Shown piece after piece: positions 22,017 to 30,388 of a stretch of DNA of 64,000 nucleotides. The first letter of the stretch is position 1. Every line of letters starts with the position of its first letter. Source of the DNA: Cutibacterium acnes (GTDB taxonomy: Bacteria > Actinomycetota > Actinomycetes > Propionibacteriales > Propionibacteriaceae); NCBI RefSeq assembly GCF_003030305.1, contig NZ_CP023676.1, forward strand, positions 1,488,001-1,552,000, in the 5' to 3' direction. The notes beneath the pieces were generated by a model. That model did not search any database, was not told the DNA's origin, and saw nothing but the letters and a program-made list of their open reading frames with translations. Made by a program: the position numbers and the translations under genes.

Positions 22017-22838
22017 TCAGGCTCGCTGTTCACTTGCTGTGGCGTACAGCACTACTGCGGCTGCGGTTGAGAGGTTGAGAGACTCGGCGGCCCCCCACAT
22101 CGGGACCCCCACGATCTCATCAGCTAAAGCTCGATCGGCCTCAGGAAGGCCCCACGCCTCATTACCCATCAACCATGCAATAGGCCGCTTGAGGCATCCT
22201 GACCGAGCAACGACGTCAAGGCTATGGCCTCCCCCGTCAGCCGCCAATACCGACATCTGGTGTTGATGGGCCCACTCAACCGCATCGGCCAGCTCGACAC
22301 CGACAACGACGGGCAAGTGAAAGATCGACCCGACCGAAGAGCGAACCGTCTTGGGGTTATGTGGATCAACCGATCCCCGCGTCAAGATGACGCAATCGGC
22401 GCCAAACGCGTCGGCGCAGCGGATGACCGTTCCGGCATTTCCGGGATCGCGCACTTGAGCGCAGATGACGGCGAGACGAACAGCTTCGTCAGGCAGCTCA
22501 CGACGCGTAACCTGCCGACATACCGCGAAGATCCCCTGACTGGTGACGGTATCAGAAAGCGCATTGACATCCTCGTCAGTGAGCACCACGACCCGAACGC
22601 CACGACATGTAGCCACCTCGACATGCTCAGCATCGCGAGCTGGGTCCGAGGTTGCCAACAAATTGACTTTACCCGGCCATGCTAGGGCTTCACGAACTGC
22701 CTGCGCACCTTCTACCAAGAACAGCCCGGACTCATCGCGTCCGCGCCGAGATGAAAGACGACGGGCCGAACGCAATGACCCCTTCGAGATGCGATCCCAT
22801 CCCAAATAGTCGTCGTTCGGCCCGCCAGTCATGGCCAT
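22017..22838 (-). CDS. SpoU/TrmH family RNA 2'-O-ribose methyltransferase
   Basis: SPOUT methyltransferase, probably acting on rRNA or tRNA. Motif 1 is VRDPGNAGTVIRCADAFG, motif 2 WLMGNEAWGLP, and motif 3 ESLNLSTAAAVVLY. An N-terminal substrate-binding domain (FLVEGAQAVREA) precedes it. The start at ATG 22838 lies one base after the rplT stop; a second ATG is two codons later, and the longer frame into rplT is rejected. The place between rplT and pheS is the usual actinobacterial order. The exact target nucleotide is unknown. Confidence 0.9.
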   Translation of the reverse strand: MAMTGGPNDDYLGWDRISKGSLRSARRLSSRRGRDESGLFLVEGAQAVREALAWPGKVNLLATSDPARDAEHVEVATCRGVRVVVLTDEDVNALSDTVTSQGIFAVCRQVTRRELPDEAVRLAVICAQVRDPGNAGTVIRCADAFGADCVILTRGSVDPHNPKTVRSSVGSIFHLPVVVGVELADAVEWAHQHQMSVLAADGGGHSLDVVARSGCLKRPIAWLMGNEAWGLPEADRALADEIVGVPMWGAAESLNLSTAAAVVLYATASEQRA

Positions 22839-22839
22839 C

Positions 22840-23211
22840 TCAGGCAGCAGCGTTCTGCGGCTGGCTAGCCTTAGCGACCTCGACCAGGCTGTTAAAGGCG
22901 TTAATGTCGGAGACGGCAAGCTCAGCGAGCATCTTGCGGTCGACCTCGACGCCAGCGTTCTTCAGACCGTTGATGAAACGGTTGTAGGTCATGCCCTGGG
23001 CACGGGAAGCAGCATTGATGCGCTGGATCCACAGCGAGCGGAAGTCGCCCTTCTTAGCACGACGGTCACGGAACGAATAAGTGGCCGAATGGAGGGTCTG
23101 CTCCTTGGCCTTGCGGTACAGGCGCGAGCGCTGACCACGGTAACCGGAGGCCTGATCGAGGACCTCACGACGCTTCTTCTTGGCATTCACAGAACGCTTC
23201 ACGCGTGCCAT
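22840..23211 (-). CDS. rplT: 50S ribosomal protein L20
   Basis: Early-assembly 23S rRNA-binding protein, 123 aa, starting [16 protein letters not shown] and carrying the conserved [15 protein letters not shown] segment. The ATG at 23211 has AAGGAGA 6 bases upstream, so the longer frame to 23319 is not used. It is the third gene of infC-rpmI-rplT. In many bacteria L20 or IF3 controls this operon. Confidence 0.97.
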
Positions 23212-23315
23212 AGTGATTCTCCTTGGATCTCCCGGGGTCAATCCCGGGTTGGTTCGAGGCGGGTATCGCCCAACGGATTTGGGGGGGACGTCGTCAGCCG
23301 CGACGTCGGCTGTCA

Positions 23316-23522
23316 TCAACGGCCAGGATGACCAGCGAGCAGCTTCTTAACCTTGGCAGCCTCGCCCTTGGACAGCACGGTCTCCCCGGTCAGACGGCGA
23401 GTAACGCGCGAGGACTTGTGCTCGTTGAGGTGGCGTTTGCCGGCCTTGCGAGCGGTGACCTTGCCCGAGCCGGTCACCTTGAAACGCTTCTTCGTCCCGG
23501 AGTGGCTCTTCATCTTGGGCAT
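23316..23522 (-). CDS. rpmI: 50S ribosomal protein L35
   Basis: A 68-aa basic protein beginning [15 protein letters not shown] and containing [18 protein letters not shown], the L35 signature. The ATG at 23522 has GGAGC 5 bases upstream; the open frame to 23765 overlaps infC and is ignored. It lies between infC and rplT. Confidence 0.97.
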
Positions 23523-23622
23523 GGATAGCTCCATTCGTTCATGTATGTCGTCCCGCGAACCGGAGGGAAGGTCCCGGGCTGGCTCACCGGCGAAAACCGG
23601 ATCGCCAGGTTCTGAGCAACGC

Positions 23623-24309
23623 TCAGAGGTCAATGTCAGGATCCATATTGTCGGCCGGACCCTTCTTCTTCTTTTTCTTCGCAGTGCCTGCAGCAGCCCG
23701 CTGCGCAGCCTCGTAGGCCTTATCAGCCTCAGCAGCCTCGGCACGCTCAGCGGCGCGACGGTCACGCTCAGCCTTCTGATCCGCCTTGGCCTGGTTCTTC
23801 TTACGAGTCGGAGCCAGGATCATGAGCATGTTGCGGCCTTCCTGTTTGGGAGGAGACTCGACGGTCGCGTACTCAGTCAGATCATCGGCAAGACGACGCA
23901 GCAGGTTGACCCCGAGCTCCGGTCGAGACTGCTCACGACCACGGAACATAATCGTGATCTTGACCTTGTCCCCGGCCTTGAGGAAGCGCAGAACGTGGCC
24001 CTTCTTGGTCTCATAGTCGTGGTCATCAATCTTCGGACGAAGCTTCATCTCCTTAATGATGGAGTTCGCCTGGTTGCGTCGTGACTCCCGGGCCTTTTGG
24101 GCCGCCTCGTACTTGAACTTGCCGTAGTCCATGAGCTTGACGACAGGGGGCCGGGCCTGCGGAGCCACCTCGACGAGGTCGAGGTCCTGCTCGCGGGCAA
24201 GTTGCAATGCCTGCTCGACCCTGACGATGCCGACCTGTTCGCCATTAGGGCCGACCAGGCGCACCTCGGGAACGCGAATCCGCTCGTTGATGCGGGGTTC
24301 AGTACTGAT
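23623..24309 (-). CDS. infC: translation initiation factor IF-3, probable AUC start
   Basis: Binds the 30S subunit and proofreads start-codon selection. Homology begins at [10 protein letters not shown], with the N domain to about residue 75, then the linker and C domain ([14 protein letters not shown]). An ideal GGGAGGA lies 4 bases before the ATC codon at 24309-24307. No ATG, GTG or TTG lies close by, so AUC is the likely start; rare start codons on infC are classic and allow IF3 to control itself. After the core there is a 50-residue Lys/Ala/Glu-rich tail ending in K6 and an acidic end, as in other actinobacteria. Confidence 0.93.
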   Translation of the reverse strand: MSTEPRINERIRVPEVRLVGPNGEQVGIVRVEQALQLAREQDLDLVEVAPQARPPVVKLMDYGKFKYEAAQKARESRRNQANSIIKEMKLRPKIDDHDYETKKGHVLRFLKAGDKVKITIMFRGREQSRPELGVNLLRRLADDLTEYATVESPPKQEGRNMLMILAPTRKKNQAKADQKAERDRRAAERAEAAEADKAYEAAQRAAAGTAKKKKKKGPADNMDPDIDL

Positions 24310-24337
24310 GGGGTCCTCCCGGATGTCTGTTCTCTTA

Positions 24338-24368
24338 GATCGTGGCGCATAACTGCGCCTCCACGATC
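24338..24368 (-). promoter_or_regulatory. stem-loop in the infC leader
   Basis: GATCGT (24338-24343) pairs with ACGATC (24363-24368), and the inner GGCGCA/TGCGCC pairs around a short loop with a 3-base bulge. It lies about 30 bases before the infC SD and follows the terminator-like hairpin at 24383-24406. Together they resemble an attenuation leader. Confidence 0.5.
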
Positions 24369-24373
24369 CGGAT

Positions 24374-24406
24374 ACAAAATAAGGCCCTCGCGAATGCGCG
24401 AAGACC
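24374..24406 (-). terminator. terminator-like hairpin in the infC leader
   Basis: On the minus strand GGTCTTCGCG-CATT-CGCGAGGGCC forms a 10-bp stem (with two G-U pairs) followed directly by TTATTTTG. It is either the terminator of the SseB-like gene 210 bases upstream or a transcription attenuator of infC-rpmI-rplT. The rest of the gap (24407-24617) shows no gene. Confidence 0.6.
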
Positions 24407-24617
24407 TGACACGTGGGATGTACACACATCCCGCCAAGCCGATGAAACTCATCAGCATAACCCGGCGAACGGAATCCGCCTAGGTGGGAGGTCAGGCCCC
24501 CGCTTACGCAAGACCAGTTTTGCCCTGATCGCTTCGCTCATGGTACGGCAAGAGATGACATCGCCACAAATCGGGGCTAAACGTAGCGAGAGGACGACAC
24601 CGGCGAAACTGACAGGG

Positions 24618-25091
24618 TCATCCCAACCCCCTGCTGCGCGCCCATCCCCAACCATCATCGAGTTTCACGAGTCGCCCGCCATCCTCGATTGGCTTGAGGA
24701 CATCAGTCCCGATGACGAGGGGCGCTGGACCAGCCACGTCAATAAGAAGGGCATCAGCCGCCACCTCGGTCACTGTGGCCGCAAGATCTGGGAGACGGCC
24801 CGGTACCGGACGAGCCCGCGAGTCCCACGCTGTGAGGGAGTCAATCCCGGTGAATGCCAACAGAGCGGTGTTTCCTAACTTGTTAGTGAGCTTCACAGCA
24901 CCGATTTCCCCCTCCTCATCTGCCATCACCGGCATGAATAGGCGTACTCCTGCGCACAACGTGGACACTGCTTCAAGGTAGGACTGTCGGTAAACCTCCG
25001 GATCGTCAGTAAGACAAGTGGCCAGGACGGCGCGAGCTCGGGGATCGGCGTCTCCCATGTCGCCGCCGGTCGGAGATAGTGGAACAGACAC
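24618..25091 (-). CDS. SseB family protein
   Basis: A 157-aa protein with the SseB N-terminal domain layout: SYLEAVSTLCAGVRLFMPV, then LLAFTGIDSLTAWDSRARPVP and DALLIDVAGPAPLVI. Such proteins lie directly upstream of infC in many actinobacteria. The start is GTG 25091 with only a weak SD; ATG 11 codons later is possible. The function in actinobacteria is not known; the name comes from an enterobacterial gene and should not be read as a secretion role. Confidence 0.8.
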   Translation of the reverse strand: MSVPLSPTGGDMGDADPRARAVLATCLTDDPEVYRQSYLEAVSTLCAGVRLFMPVMADEEGEIGAVKLTNKLGNTALLAFTGIDSLTAWDSRARPVPGRLPDLAATVTEVAADALLIDVAGPAPLVIGTDVLKPIEDGGRLVKLDDGWGWARSRGLG

Positions 25092-25175
25092 CTGCAGAAC
25101 ACTAGTTGACAGTCAACGCCAGAATCAGCGAGTCCCAGAACGCAAGTACGCCCCTGGATGTGGAACAGTGGAGGT

Positions 25176-25775
25176 ATGAGCGAACCGACCGTCGTTGCCG
25201 TCGTCACCATTGTGCTGATCGTCCTACCGCTGCTGTGGGCCCTGTCGGGGTGGTTTTCCCGCCGCTCCTCACGCGCCATGCTTCGCGGAGTGGGTCTAGC
25301 TCTCATTACTGTTGGTCTGGTACTAACTGGCCTGATGCGCCTTCTCGTCCGGGCGATCCGCCTCGTCGTGGATTGGTTCGCCGGTACGGTCATGACGACG
25401 ACCATTTGGATCGGCATCATCGTCATCGCTGTGGGCCTCGTTACCTGGTTTGTGTCTGGGATCATGCCACCGGTCGATCGCGAGACTGGACGTCAGCGTC
25501 GTCAAGACCATGCTGCCCGTAAGCAGGCGCGCGGCGACTCGCAAACCAAGGGTCCTCGCTCTACAAAGACCCCGGACCACAATCCCACAGGTAATAATGC
25601 CCCGACAACCGGTACGGCCCCGTCACAAGGTGCCTCAAAAGCTCAGCAGACCCCAACCGACGCGCCGGTGGCCACGTCAGGGCCTGCTTCCAGCCCGAAG
25701 CCCACGATCTCGACTGCCGATAAGGACGAAGACGCCGAACTCGAGGAGATCTTGCGCAAGCGCGGGATTGAGTAA
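25176..25775 (+). CDS. membrane protein of unknown function
   Basis: About 199 aa. Three hydrophobic segments fill the first 100 residues (VVAVVTIVLIVLPLLWAL, VGLALITVGLVLTGLM, TTTIWIGIIVIAVGLVTWF). A hydrophilic Pro/Thr/Ser/Gln-rich linker (about 110-180) follows, and then a conserved-looking acidic end, ELEEILRKRGIE. GGAGG lies very close to the ATG at 25176; ATG 25158 is an alternative. It is convergent with hisG. I do not recognise the family. Confidence 0.7.
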   Translation: MSEPTVVAVVTIVLIVLPLLWALSGWFSRRSSRAMLRGVGLALITVGLVLTGLMRLLVRAIRLVVDWFAGTVMTTTIWIGIIVIAVGLVTWFVSGIMPPVDRETGRQRRQDHAARKQARGDSQTKGPRSTKTPDHNPTGNNAPTTGTAPSQGASKAQQTPTDAPVATSGPASSPKPTISTADKDEDAELEEILRKRGIE

Positions 25776-25836
25776 TCCCTCGTTCACAGACACTCCTGTC
25801 CCGGAGTTCAGAACCCGATCACTTCCTGATATCCGA

Positions 25837-26691
25837 CTACAGGCGACATGCAGATAACTCGGTTGACAAAATCACTCGAGCGCCAGCGTCCCACAATTGG
25901 TCCATAAGGCCTTGCACTACTGTACGCGGCACCATAGCTCGCACGGCATACCAGCCGTCCTTGGACAACGGCGACACTGTGGGAGCCTCGAGCCCCGGCG
26001 TCAGGGCGGTAGCGGCATCAAGAGCTTCAGCGGAAACATCGTAGTCGACCATGACGTAGGTACGAGCGACCTGCACGCCGTCAATACGACGCATAAAGTG
26101 ATCAAACGTCGTACTACCAGCGAAGTCTCGACGTTGAACCAGCACAGCCTCAGACTCCAAAATGACGTCACCAAAAATCTCGAGGCCAGCCCTGCGCAGG
26201 GTTGTCCCAGTCTCGACGACGTCAGCAATTGCATCGGCAACTCCGAGGCGGATCGACGACTCAACTGCACCGTCTAAGTGAATGAGGTGAGCATCAATCC
26301 CCCGCTCCGTCAGAAAAGCGCTCAACAGGCCGGGGTAAGAGGTAGCGATCCGCTTTCCCGCCAGCCCTTCGATAGTGTTTTGGGGACTCTTAGGAGCGGC
26401 AAAACGAAAGCGGGAATGACCAAACCCCAGCCCTTTGATCTCGGTGGCATCAGCATTGGAATCAAGTAAGAGATCCCGTCCGGTAATACCAATATCGAGG
26501 GTCCCCTCCCCCACATACACCGCGATATCGCGAGGCCTCAGATAGAAGAACTCCACCCCGTTCTCCTCATCGACCAGGGTGAGATCCTTGTGATCTGTGC
26601 GTTGGCGGTAGCCAGCCTCGGCGAGCAGGGAGGACGCTGCCTCTGAAAGAGCACCCTTATTCGGCACAGCAATGCGAAGCACGTCGGACAT
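25837..26691 (-). CDS. hisG: ATP phosphoribosyltransferase (long form)
   Basis: First enzyme of histidine synthesis, joining ATP and PRPP. At 284 aa it is the long form with its own C-terminal regulatory domain (from about 205), so HisZ is not needed. Typical features are the N-terminal LRIAVPNKGAL, the DIGITGRDLL segment, and the PRPP loop region DAIADVVETGTTLR. It is 57 bases downstream of hisE on the same strand, the actinobacterial hisE-hisG pair. Feedback inhibition by histidine is expected from the family. Confidence 0.96.
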   Translation of the reverse strand: MSDVLRIAVPNKGALSEAASSLLAEAGYRQRTDHKDLTLVDEENGVEFFYLRPRDIAVYVGEGTLDIGITGRDLLLDSNADATEIKGLGFGHSRFRFAAPKSPQNTIEGLAGKRIATSYPGLLSAFLTERGIDAHLIHLDGAVESSIRLGVADAIADVVETGTTLRRAGLEIFGDVILESEAVLVQRRDFAGSTTFDHFMRRIDGVQVARTYVMVDYDVSAEALDAATALTPGLEAPTVSPLSKDGWYAVRAMVPRTVVQGLMDQLWDAGARVILSTELSACRL

Positions 26692-26748
26692 GAAGTCTCC
26701 TCAGGGATTATCAGGGATGACGATGACAGGTCGGGAATGTCCGGGAAT

Positions 26749-27015
26749 TCACAGATGCTTATAGACGTCGTCGAGCGACAAGCCCTGCTTAATCATCATG
26801 ACCTGCAGGTGATAAATCTCCTGGCTGATCTCCTCAGCCAACCGTTCATTGCCCTCGTGCTCAGCTGCCATCCACACTTCGGAGGCTTCCTCCACGATTT
26901 TCTTACCGATGGCATGTACTCCGCGGTCAAGCTCCTCGACGGTTCCCGAACCTGCAGGACGGGTCTGTGACTTTATTGCCAGCTCGGCGAAAAGTTCCTC
27001 GAATGTCTTGCTCAC
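26749..27015 (-). CDS. hisE: phosphoribosyl-ATP pyrophosphatase
   Basis: Second step of histidine synthesis, hydrolysing phosphoribosyl-ATP to phosphoribosyl-AMP. A MazG-like all-helical protein of 88 aa with the metal-binding [18 protein letters not shown] and [14 protein letters not shown] helices and the ending LDDVYKHL. The ATG is at 27015. It precedes hisG in the same operon. The other his genes are not in this window. Confidence 0.96.
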   Translation of the reverse strand: MSKTFEELFAELAIKSQTRPAGSGTVEELDRGVHAIGKKIVEEASEVWMAAEHEGNERLAEEISQEIYHLQVMMIKQGLSLDDVYKHL

Positions 27016-27081
27016 AGTTGCCAGGCTACCGATTGTCCTAGCACCGCCACAGATGCGCCCACGTGACGGACCGTTGCTATG

Positions 27082-27753
27082 TCAGTGACAGGGGTCGTCG
27101 GTGACCGCACGTTGGGCACGCCACCACGTCACAAATCCGTATAGGCAGAAAGCTCCATAGAAGACGTACATGAGAGCGCTCGGGTAGTACTGGGCCGTGG
27201 CCAGTAGCGGGACGCCAACGACATCGACCGCAATCCACACAAACCAGAACTCATTCCAGCCGCGCGCCATCCCCCAGGTCGCAAGGATCGATCCAGTAAG
27301 AATCCACGAATCCGACAGCGGACCCCAGGACCCCAATGCCTTGAGAGCGAAGGTGAAAACAACAAGCATGATGACAGTAGCTGTCAGCGCCAAAATGCGT
27401 TCTCTACGAGTGGCCCAGCGCGGGTGGACGGCCACTTGGGACGCGCCATTATTGTGCCGGGTCGCTGCCCAGACCACCCAGCCATAGGCGCTTGTCGCGA
27501 GGAAAAAGATCTGACGCCCAGCCTGTCCCCACAGATTAAGGTCCTGCGGAGTGTGAAATACCCCACCGAGAAACACCGTGAAAAGGATGACGTTGCCGAT
27601 AATGCCGACTGGCCAAGCCCATAGTCGACGTCGGGCACCGCCGAGAGCCGAGGCAAGCCCGAATAGATTCCCAATGACCTCACGCCACAGGATCGGCTTT
27701 CCTAGACCCACATCAAGCTGGGCATTAAGCAGGGACGCGAGAACGTCGGACAC
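27082..27753 (-). CDS. pnuC: nicotinamide riboside transporter PnuC
   Basis: Membrane permease for nicotinamide riboside, feeding NAD synthesis. About seven hydrophobic segments are seen, with the family-typical WPVGIIGNVILF and FWFVWIAVDVVGVPLL regions. GTG 27753 is chosen because GGAAAGG lies 8 bases upstream; the frame extends 7 codons further. It is a stand-alone leftward gene between hisE and the SCO1664-family gene. No NAD-regulator site was recognised. Confidence 0.9.
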   Translation of the reverse strand: MSDVLASLLNAQLDVGLGKPILWREVIGNLFGLASALGGARRRLWAWPVGIIGNVILFTVFLGGVFHTPQDLNLWGQAGRQIFFLATSAYGWVVWAATRHNNGASQVAVHPRWATRRERILALTATVIMLVVFTFALKALGSWGPLSDSWILTGSILATWGMARGWNEFWFVWIAVDVVGVPLLATAQYYPSALMYVFYGAFCLYGFVTWWRAQRAVTDDPCH

Positions 27754-27821
27754 AGCACACACCTTTCCAACCACCCACAGGTGGCCGCCCTATTCTCGCA
27801 GATCGGCAGCAGTCCGTCGCA

Positions 27822-28616
27822 TCACATCGGAGGCCACGGCAAGGCAGGCCTCAGCCCGCTCGGTCCCGGGAAGGCACCAAACTCCAGAAGACCCTGGGCA
27901 CGTTGTCTCACCGCATCGATCTCCTCTGGGGTAATGAGATCCTCAAAATCAGTGTCAGCAATGGTGAGGACCTCGTCGAGCATCATCTCCTCGACAGGCT
28001 CCAACGGCTGACCGGCCCATCCCCACAGCACCGTTCGAAGCTTAGGATCTGTGTGAAAGGTCAAGCCATTATCGACCGCCCAGACGTGGGCAGTACCGCC
28101 GAGATCAGGATCAGGACCGACTAAGACATGTCCACCCTTACGATCAGCGCTATTCACGACGGCGTCGAATAGGGCCAGGGCACGCAACGCCGGGTGAGGA
28201 GAATGGGCAAGCCCAATCTCCCGATCATCTTCGTCGACCCCCAGCGGAAACCCGTGCCAATGCGGTGGAAGACGCTCGGTCACGTCGACACGAACCAGAG
28301 GGCTCTCAACGTCGTCGTCGATCCAACGCTGCATCGAGCCAGGTCCTTGTGGTCCATCGCCGACGAGAACCGTCACCGGCACAAGACCGATACCCATCAC
28401 CTGGGACAAGAGGCATGCCGCTACCTCCCGCCTAGCGAGGGTGCCCGATGGGAAATCGTGGAGACGACGTTTGCGTGCTGTCGGCTTATACACCCACAGC
28501 CGAAGGTCGGCATCACGCACCAGCAGCGCACCGTTACTGGAACCAGGCGAGGCCTCCTCAACGTGCCATGGAGCTCTCGGCCCGGGAGGACATGGCAGAT
28601 TCCAGGGATTCGTCAT
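27822..28616 (-). CDS. SCO1664 family protein (PI3/4-kinase-like fold)
   Basis: Conserved actinobacterial protein with a kinase-like N-lobe (LLVRDADLRLWVYKPTARKRRLHDFPSGTLARRE in part) and a catalytic-like segment (FDAVVNSADRKGGHVLV, AVDNGLTFH) that resembles phosphatidylinositol 3/4-kinase or HipA-type folds. ATG 28616 is chosen; a GTG three codons earlier overlaps the DUF3090 stop. It is paired with DUF3090 as usual. Biochemical role unknown; in many actinobacteria this pair lies near the mycothiol ligase gene mshC, which is not seen here. Confidence 0.85.
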   Translation of the reverse strand: MTNPWNLPCPPGPRAPWHVEEASPGSSNGALLVRDADLRLWVYKPTARKRRLHDFPSGTLARREVAACLLSQVMGIGLVPVTVLVGDGPQGPGSMQRWIDDDVESPLVRVDVTERLPPHWHGFPLGVDEDDREIGLAHSPHPALRALALFDAVVNSADRKGGHVLVGPDPDLGGTAHVWAVDNGLTFHTDPKLRTVLWGWAGQPLEPVEEMMLDEVLTIADTDFEDLITPEEIDAVRQRAQGLLEFGAFPGPSGLRPALPWPPM

Positions 28617-28618
28617 GC

Positions 28619-29200
28619 TCACCACACCAGGGGCTTACGGTAGCCATTCGACCGCGGGCACAGATGGCCCTCGGCCGAGAGGATCTGCTGCGAACAATAT
28701 GGGCAGTATTGACGCCCGGATGCGACGACGACACGGCACCTCGCGACGAACTGGCGAGCTTGAGACGTCGTCATGAGGATTTCCAGGGAATCTGGGGCCA
28801 CCTCAGGGAGGGTTGTCAGCAGCATTGCTGGGTCTTTGATCATGAGTTCGTCATCGCTGGCAGCGTACATCTCGATCTCGATGCGCTTAGTCTCATCGTC
28901 AAAGGCCATCGCCATCGTCCCAACGGCGAACTCTTCCTCGAGTGGCGCATCGAGAGGGGCCAGATCGTCTGGGTTGTCGACTGACGGTGGGACGAATACA
29001 TCCGCAACATGCGCAGCCAGACCGTCCAAGATCCTGTCCATTTGAAGGGCAAGCTGATCGATCTGGACCTTTTCGCAACGGACTGTCACGACTCGGGAAC
29101 CCTCACGGACTTGCAGATGGAAGACACGCGCTCCTGGCTGGCCCACGGTGCCGACCACCACGCGGTCGGGTCGTTCGAGTCGGAAGGTGCGACGAGTCAT
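28619..29200 (-). CDS. DUF3090 family protein
   Basis: A 193-aa conserved actinobacterial protein. A beta-rich N-terminal part (FHLQVREGSRVVTVRCEK), an acidic middle, and a small C-terminal zinc-ribbon-like end CPYCSQQIL...HLCPRSNGYRKP are visible. It lies just upstream of the SCO1664-family gene on the same strand and is divergent from the aldo/keto reductase. Function unknown. Confidence 0.87.
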   Translation of the reverse strand: MTRRTFRLERPDRVVVGTVGQPGARVFHLQVREGSRVVTVRCEKVQIDQLALQMDRILDGLAAHVADVFVPPSVDNPDDLAPLDAPLEEEFAVGTMAMAFDDETKRIEIEMYAASDDELMIKDPAMLLTTLPEVAPDSLEILMTTSQARQFVARCRVVVASGRQYCPYCSQQILSAEGHLCPRSNGYRKPLVW

Positions 29201-29408
29201 ATTCCTACCCTAGCTACGCGATCGAGATACGCGGGTTGGCGACCGTTTCGCTGGGTGTCTCCACCAAAGTGCCGCCGGCACTCGATGCCACCCCTGCAGG
29301 CTCGTCGGGGTGCCAATGACGAGCTTGGAGACGTCAGGCTTCGCTGTTCTGTCTCAAGGTCGGCTTGAGGGTGCTCCGTTAGGGTGATCGAGGACGAGGA
29401 GGATGCAC

Positions 29409-30377
29409 ATGCGCATGAGAACCGTCGGGGCCAGCGGCCTCAAGGTATCTGCCATTGGGCTGGGGTCCCTGACATGGGGCGGGCAAACCGACGCTCGTAA
29501 GGTTCGCTCGTTGGTTCGTCGCTTCGTTGACGCCGGTGGCAATCTCGTCGATACCGCACCAGCGTATGGAGGCGGGTTCGCCGAACAACTCATCGGAAAG
29601 CTCACCCATACCGATATCAGTCGAGATGACCTTGTCATAGCGACCAAGGCGGGATTCATTGTTGAAGGTCATAAGAGAATCGTCGATACGTCACGCAGTG
29701 CGCTGTTGCGCGACCTCGAAGGGTCCCTGCGCCGTCTCCACACCGATCACGTCGATCTTTGGCAAGTTCATGCCTGGGGAGATGCCCCCATCGAAGAAAC
29801 CTGTGCGGCACTCGACCATGCCGTGACATTGGGAATGGCCCGGTACGTCGGGGTCTCCAACTTCGTGGGTTGGCAAGCCGCCACGGCAGCGACCTGGCAG
29901 CGGGCAACAGGAACACGGACCCCTCTAGTCAGTAACCAGGTGGAATACTCCTTGCTGGCTCGACGTGCTGAAATCGAGGTCGTTCCTTCGGCCCAGCACC
30001 ACGGGATGGGACTTCTGGCATGGTCAGCGCTAGGTCGCGGCGTGTTGGGAGGCCGGTACCGACACGGAACTCCTAAGGATTCCCGGGGCGGTTCTGATCG
30101 CCTGTCTTGGTTCGTGCAGCCCTATCTGACGCGCAAGTCCAACGCTGTCGTCGAGGCTATTGTGAAGGCGGCCGACGGGCTGGGAGCGACGGTCCCGCAA
30201 ATCGCGCTGGCATGGGTGCGTGATGCCCCTGTAGTCGCCTCGGCCCTTGTCGGACCGAGGACCACCTCACAGCTCGAAGAATTGCTCGGAGCTGACGAGG
30301 TCAGTCTTCCTAAGGAGATCACCTCAGCCCTCGACGACATCACCGGCGGGCCAAACCTCGCCCGCGAAGAAGCCTAG
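29409..30377 (+). CDS. aldo/keto reductase
   Basis: NADPH-dependent TIM-barrel oxidoreductase, about 322 aa. The catalytic tetrad can be seen: Asp in VDTAPAYGGG with the following Tyr, Lys in IATKAG, and His in VDLWQVHAW. A C-terminal cofactor-binding segment (SALVGPRTTSQLEELL) follows. ATG 29409 is chosen because GAGGAGG lies 6 bases upstream. It is monocistronic, convergent with gltA. Substrate not predictable. Confidence 0.92.
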   Translation: MRMRTVGASGLKVSAIGLGSLTWGGQTDARKVRSLVRRFVDAGGNLVDTAPAYGGGFAEQLIGKLTHTDISRDDLVIATKAGFIVEGHKRIVDTSRSALLRDLEGSLRRLHTDHVDLWQVHAWGDAPIEETCAALDHAVTLGMARYVGVSNFVGWQAATAATWQRATGTRTPLVSNQVEYSLLARRAEIEVVPSAQHHGMGLLAWSALGRGVLGGRYRHGTPKDSRGGSDRLSWFVQPYLTRKSNAVVEAIVKAADGLGATVPQIALAWVRDAPVVASALVGPRTTSQLEELLGADEVSLPKEITSALDDITGGPNLAREEA

Positions 30378-30388
30378 GGTCGAAGAGC

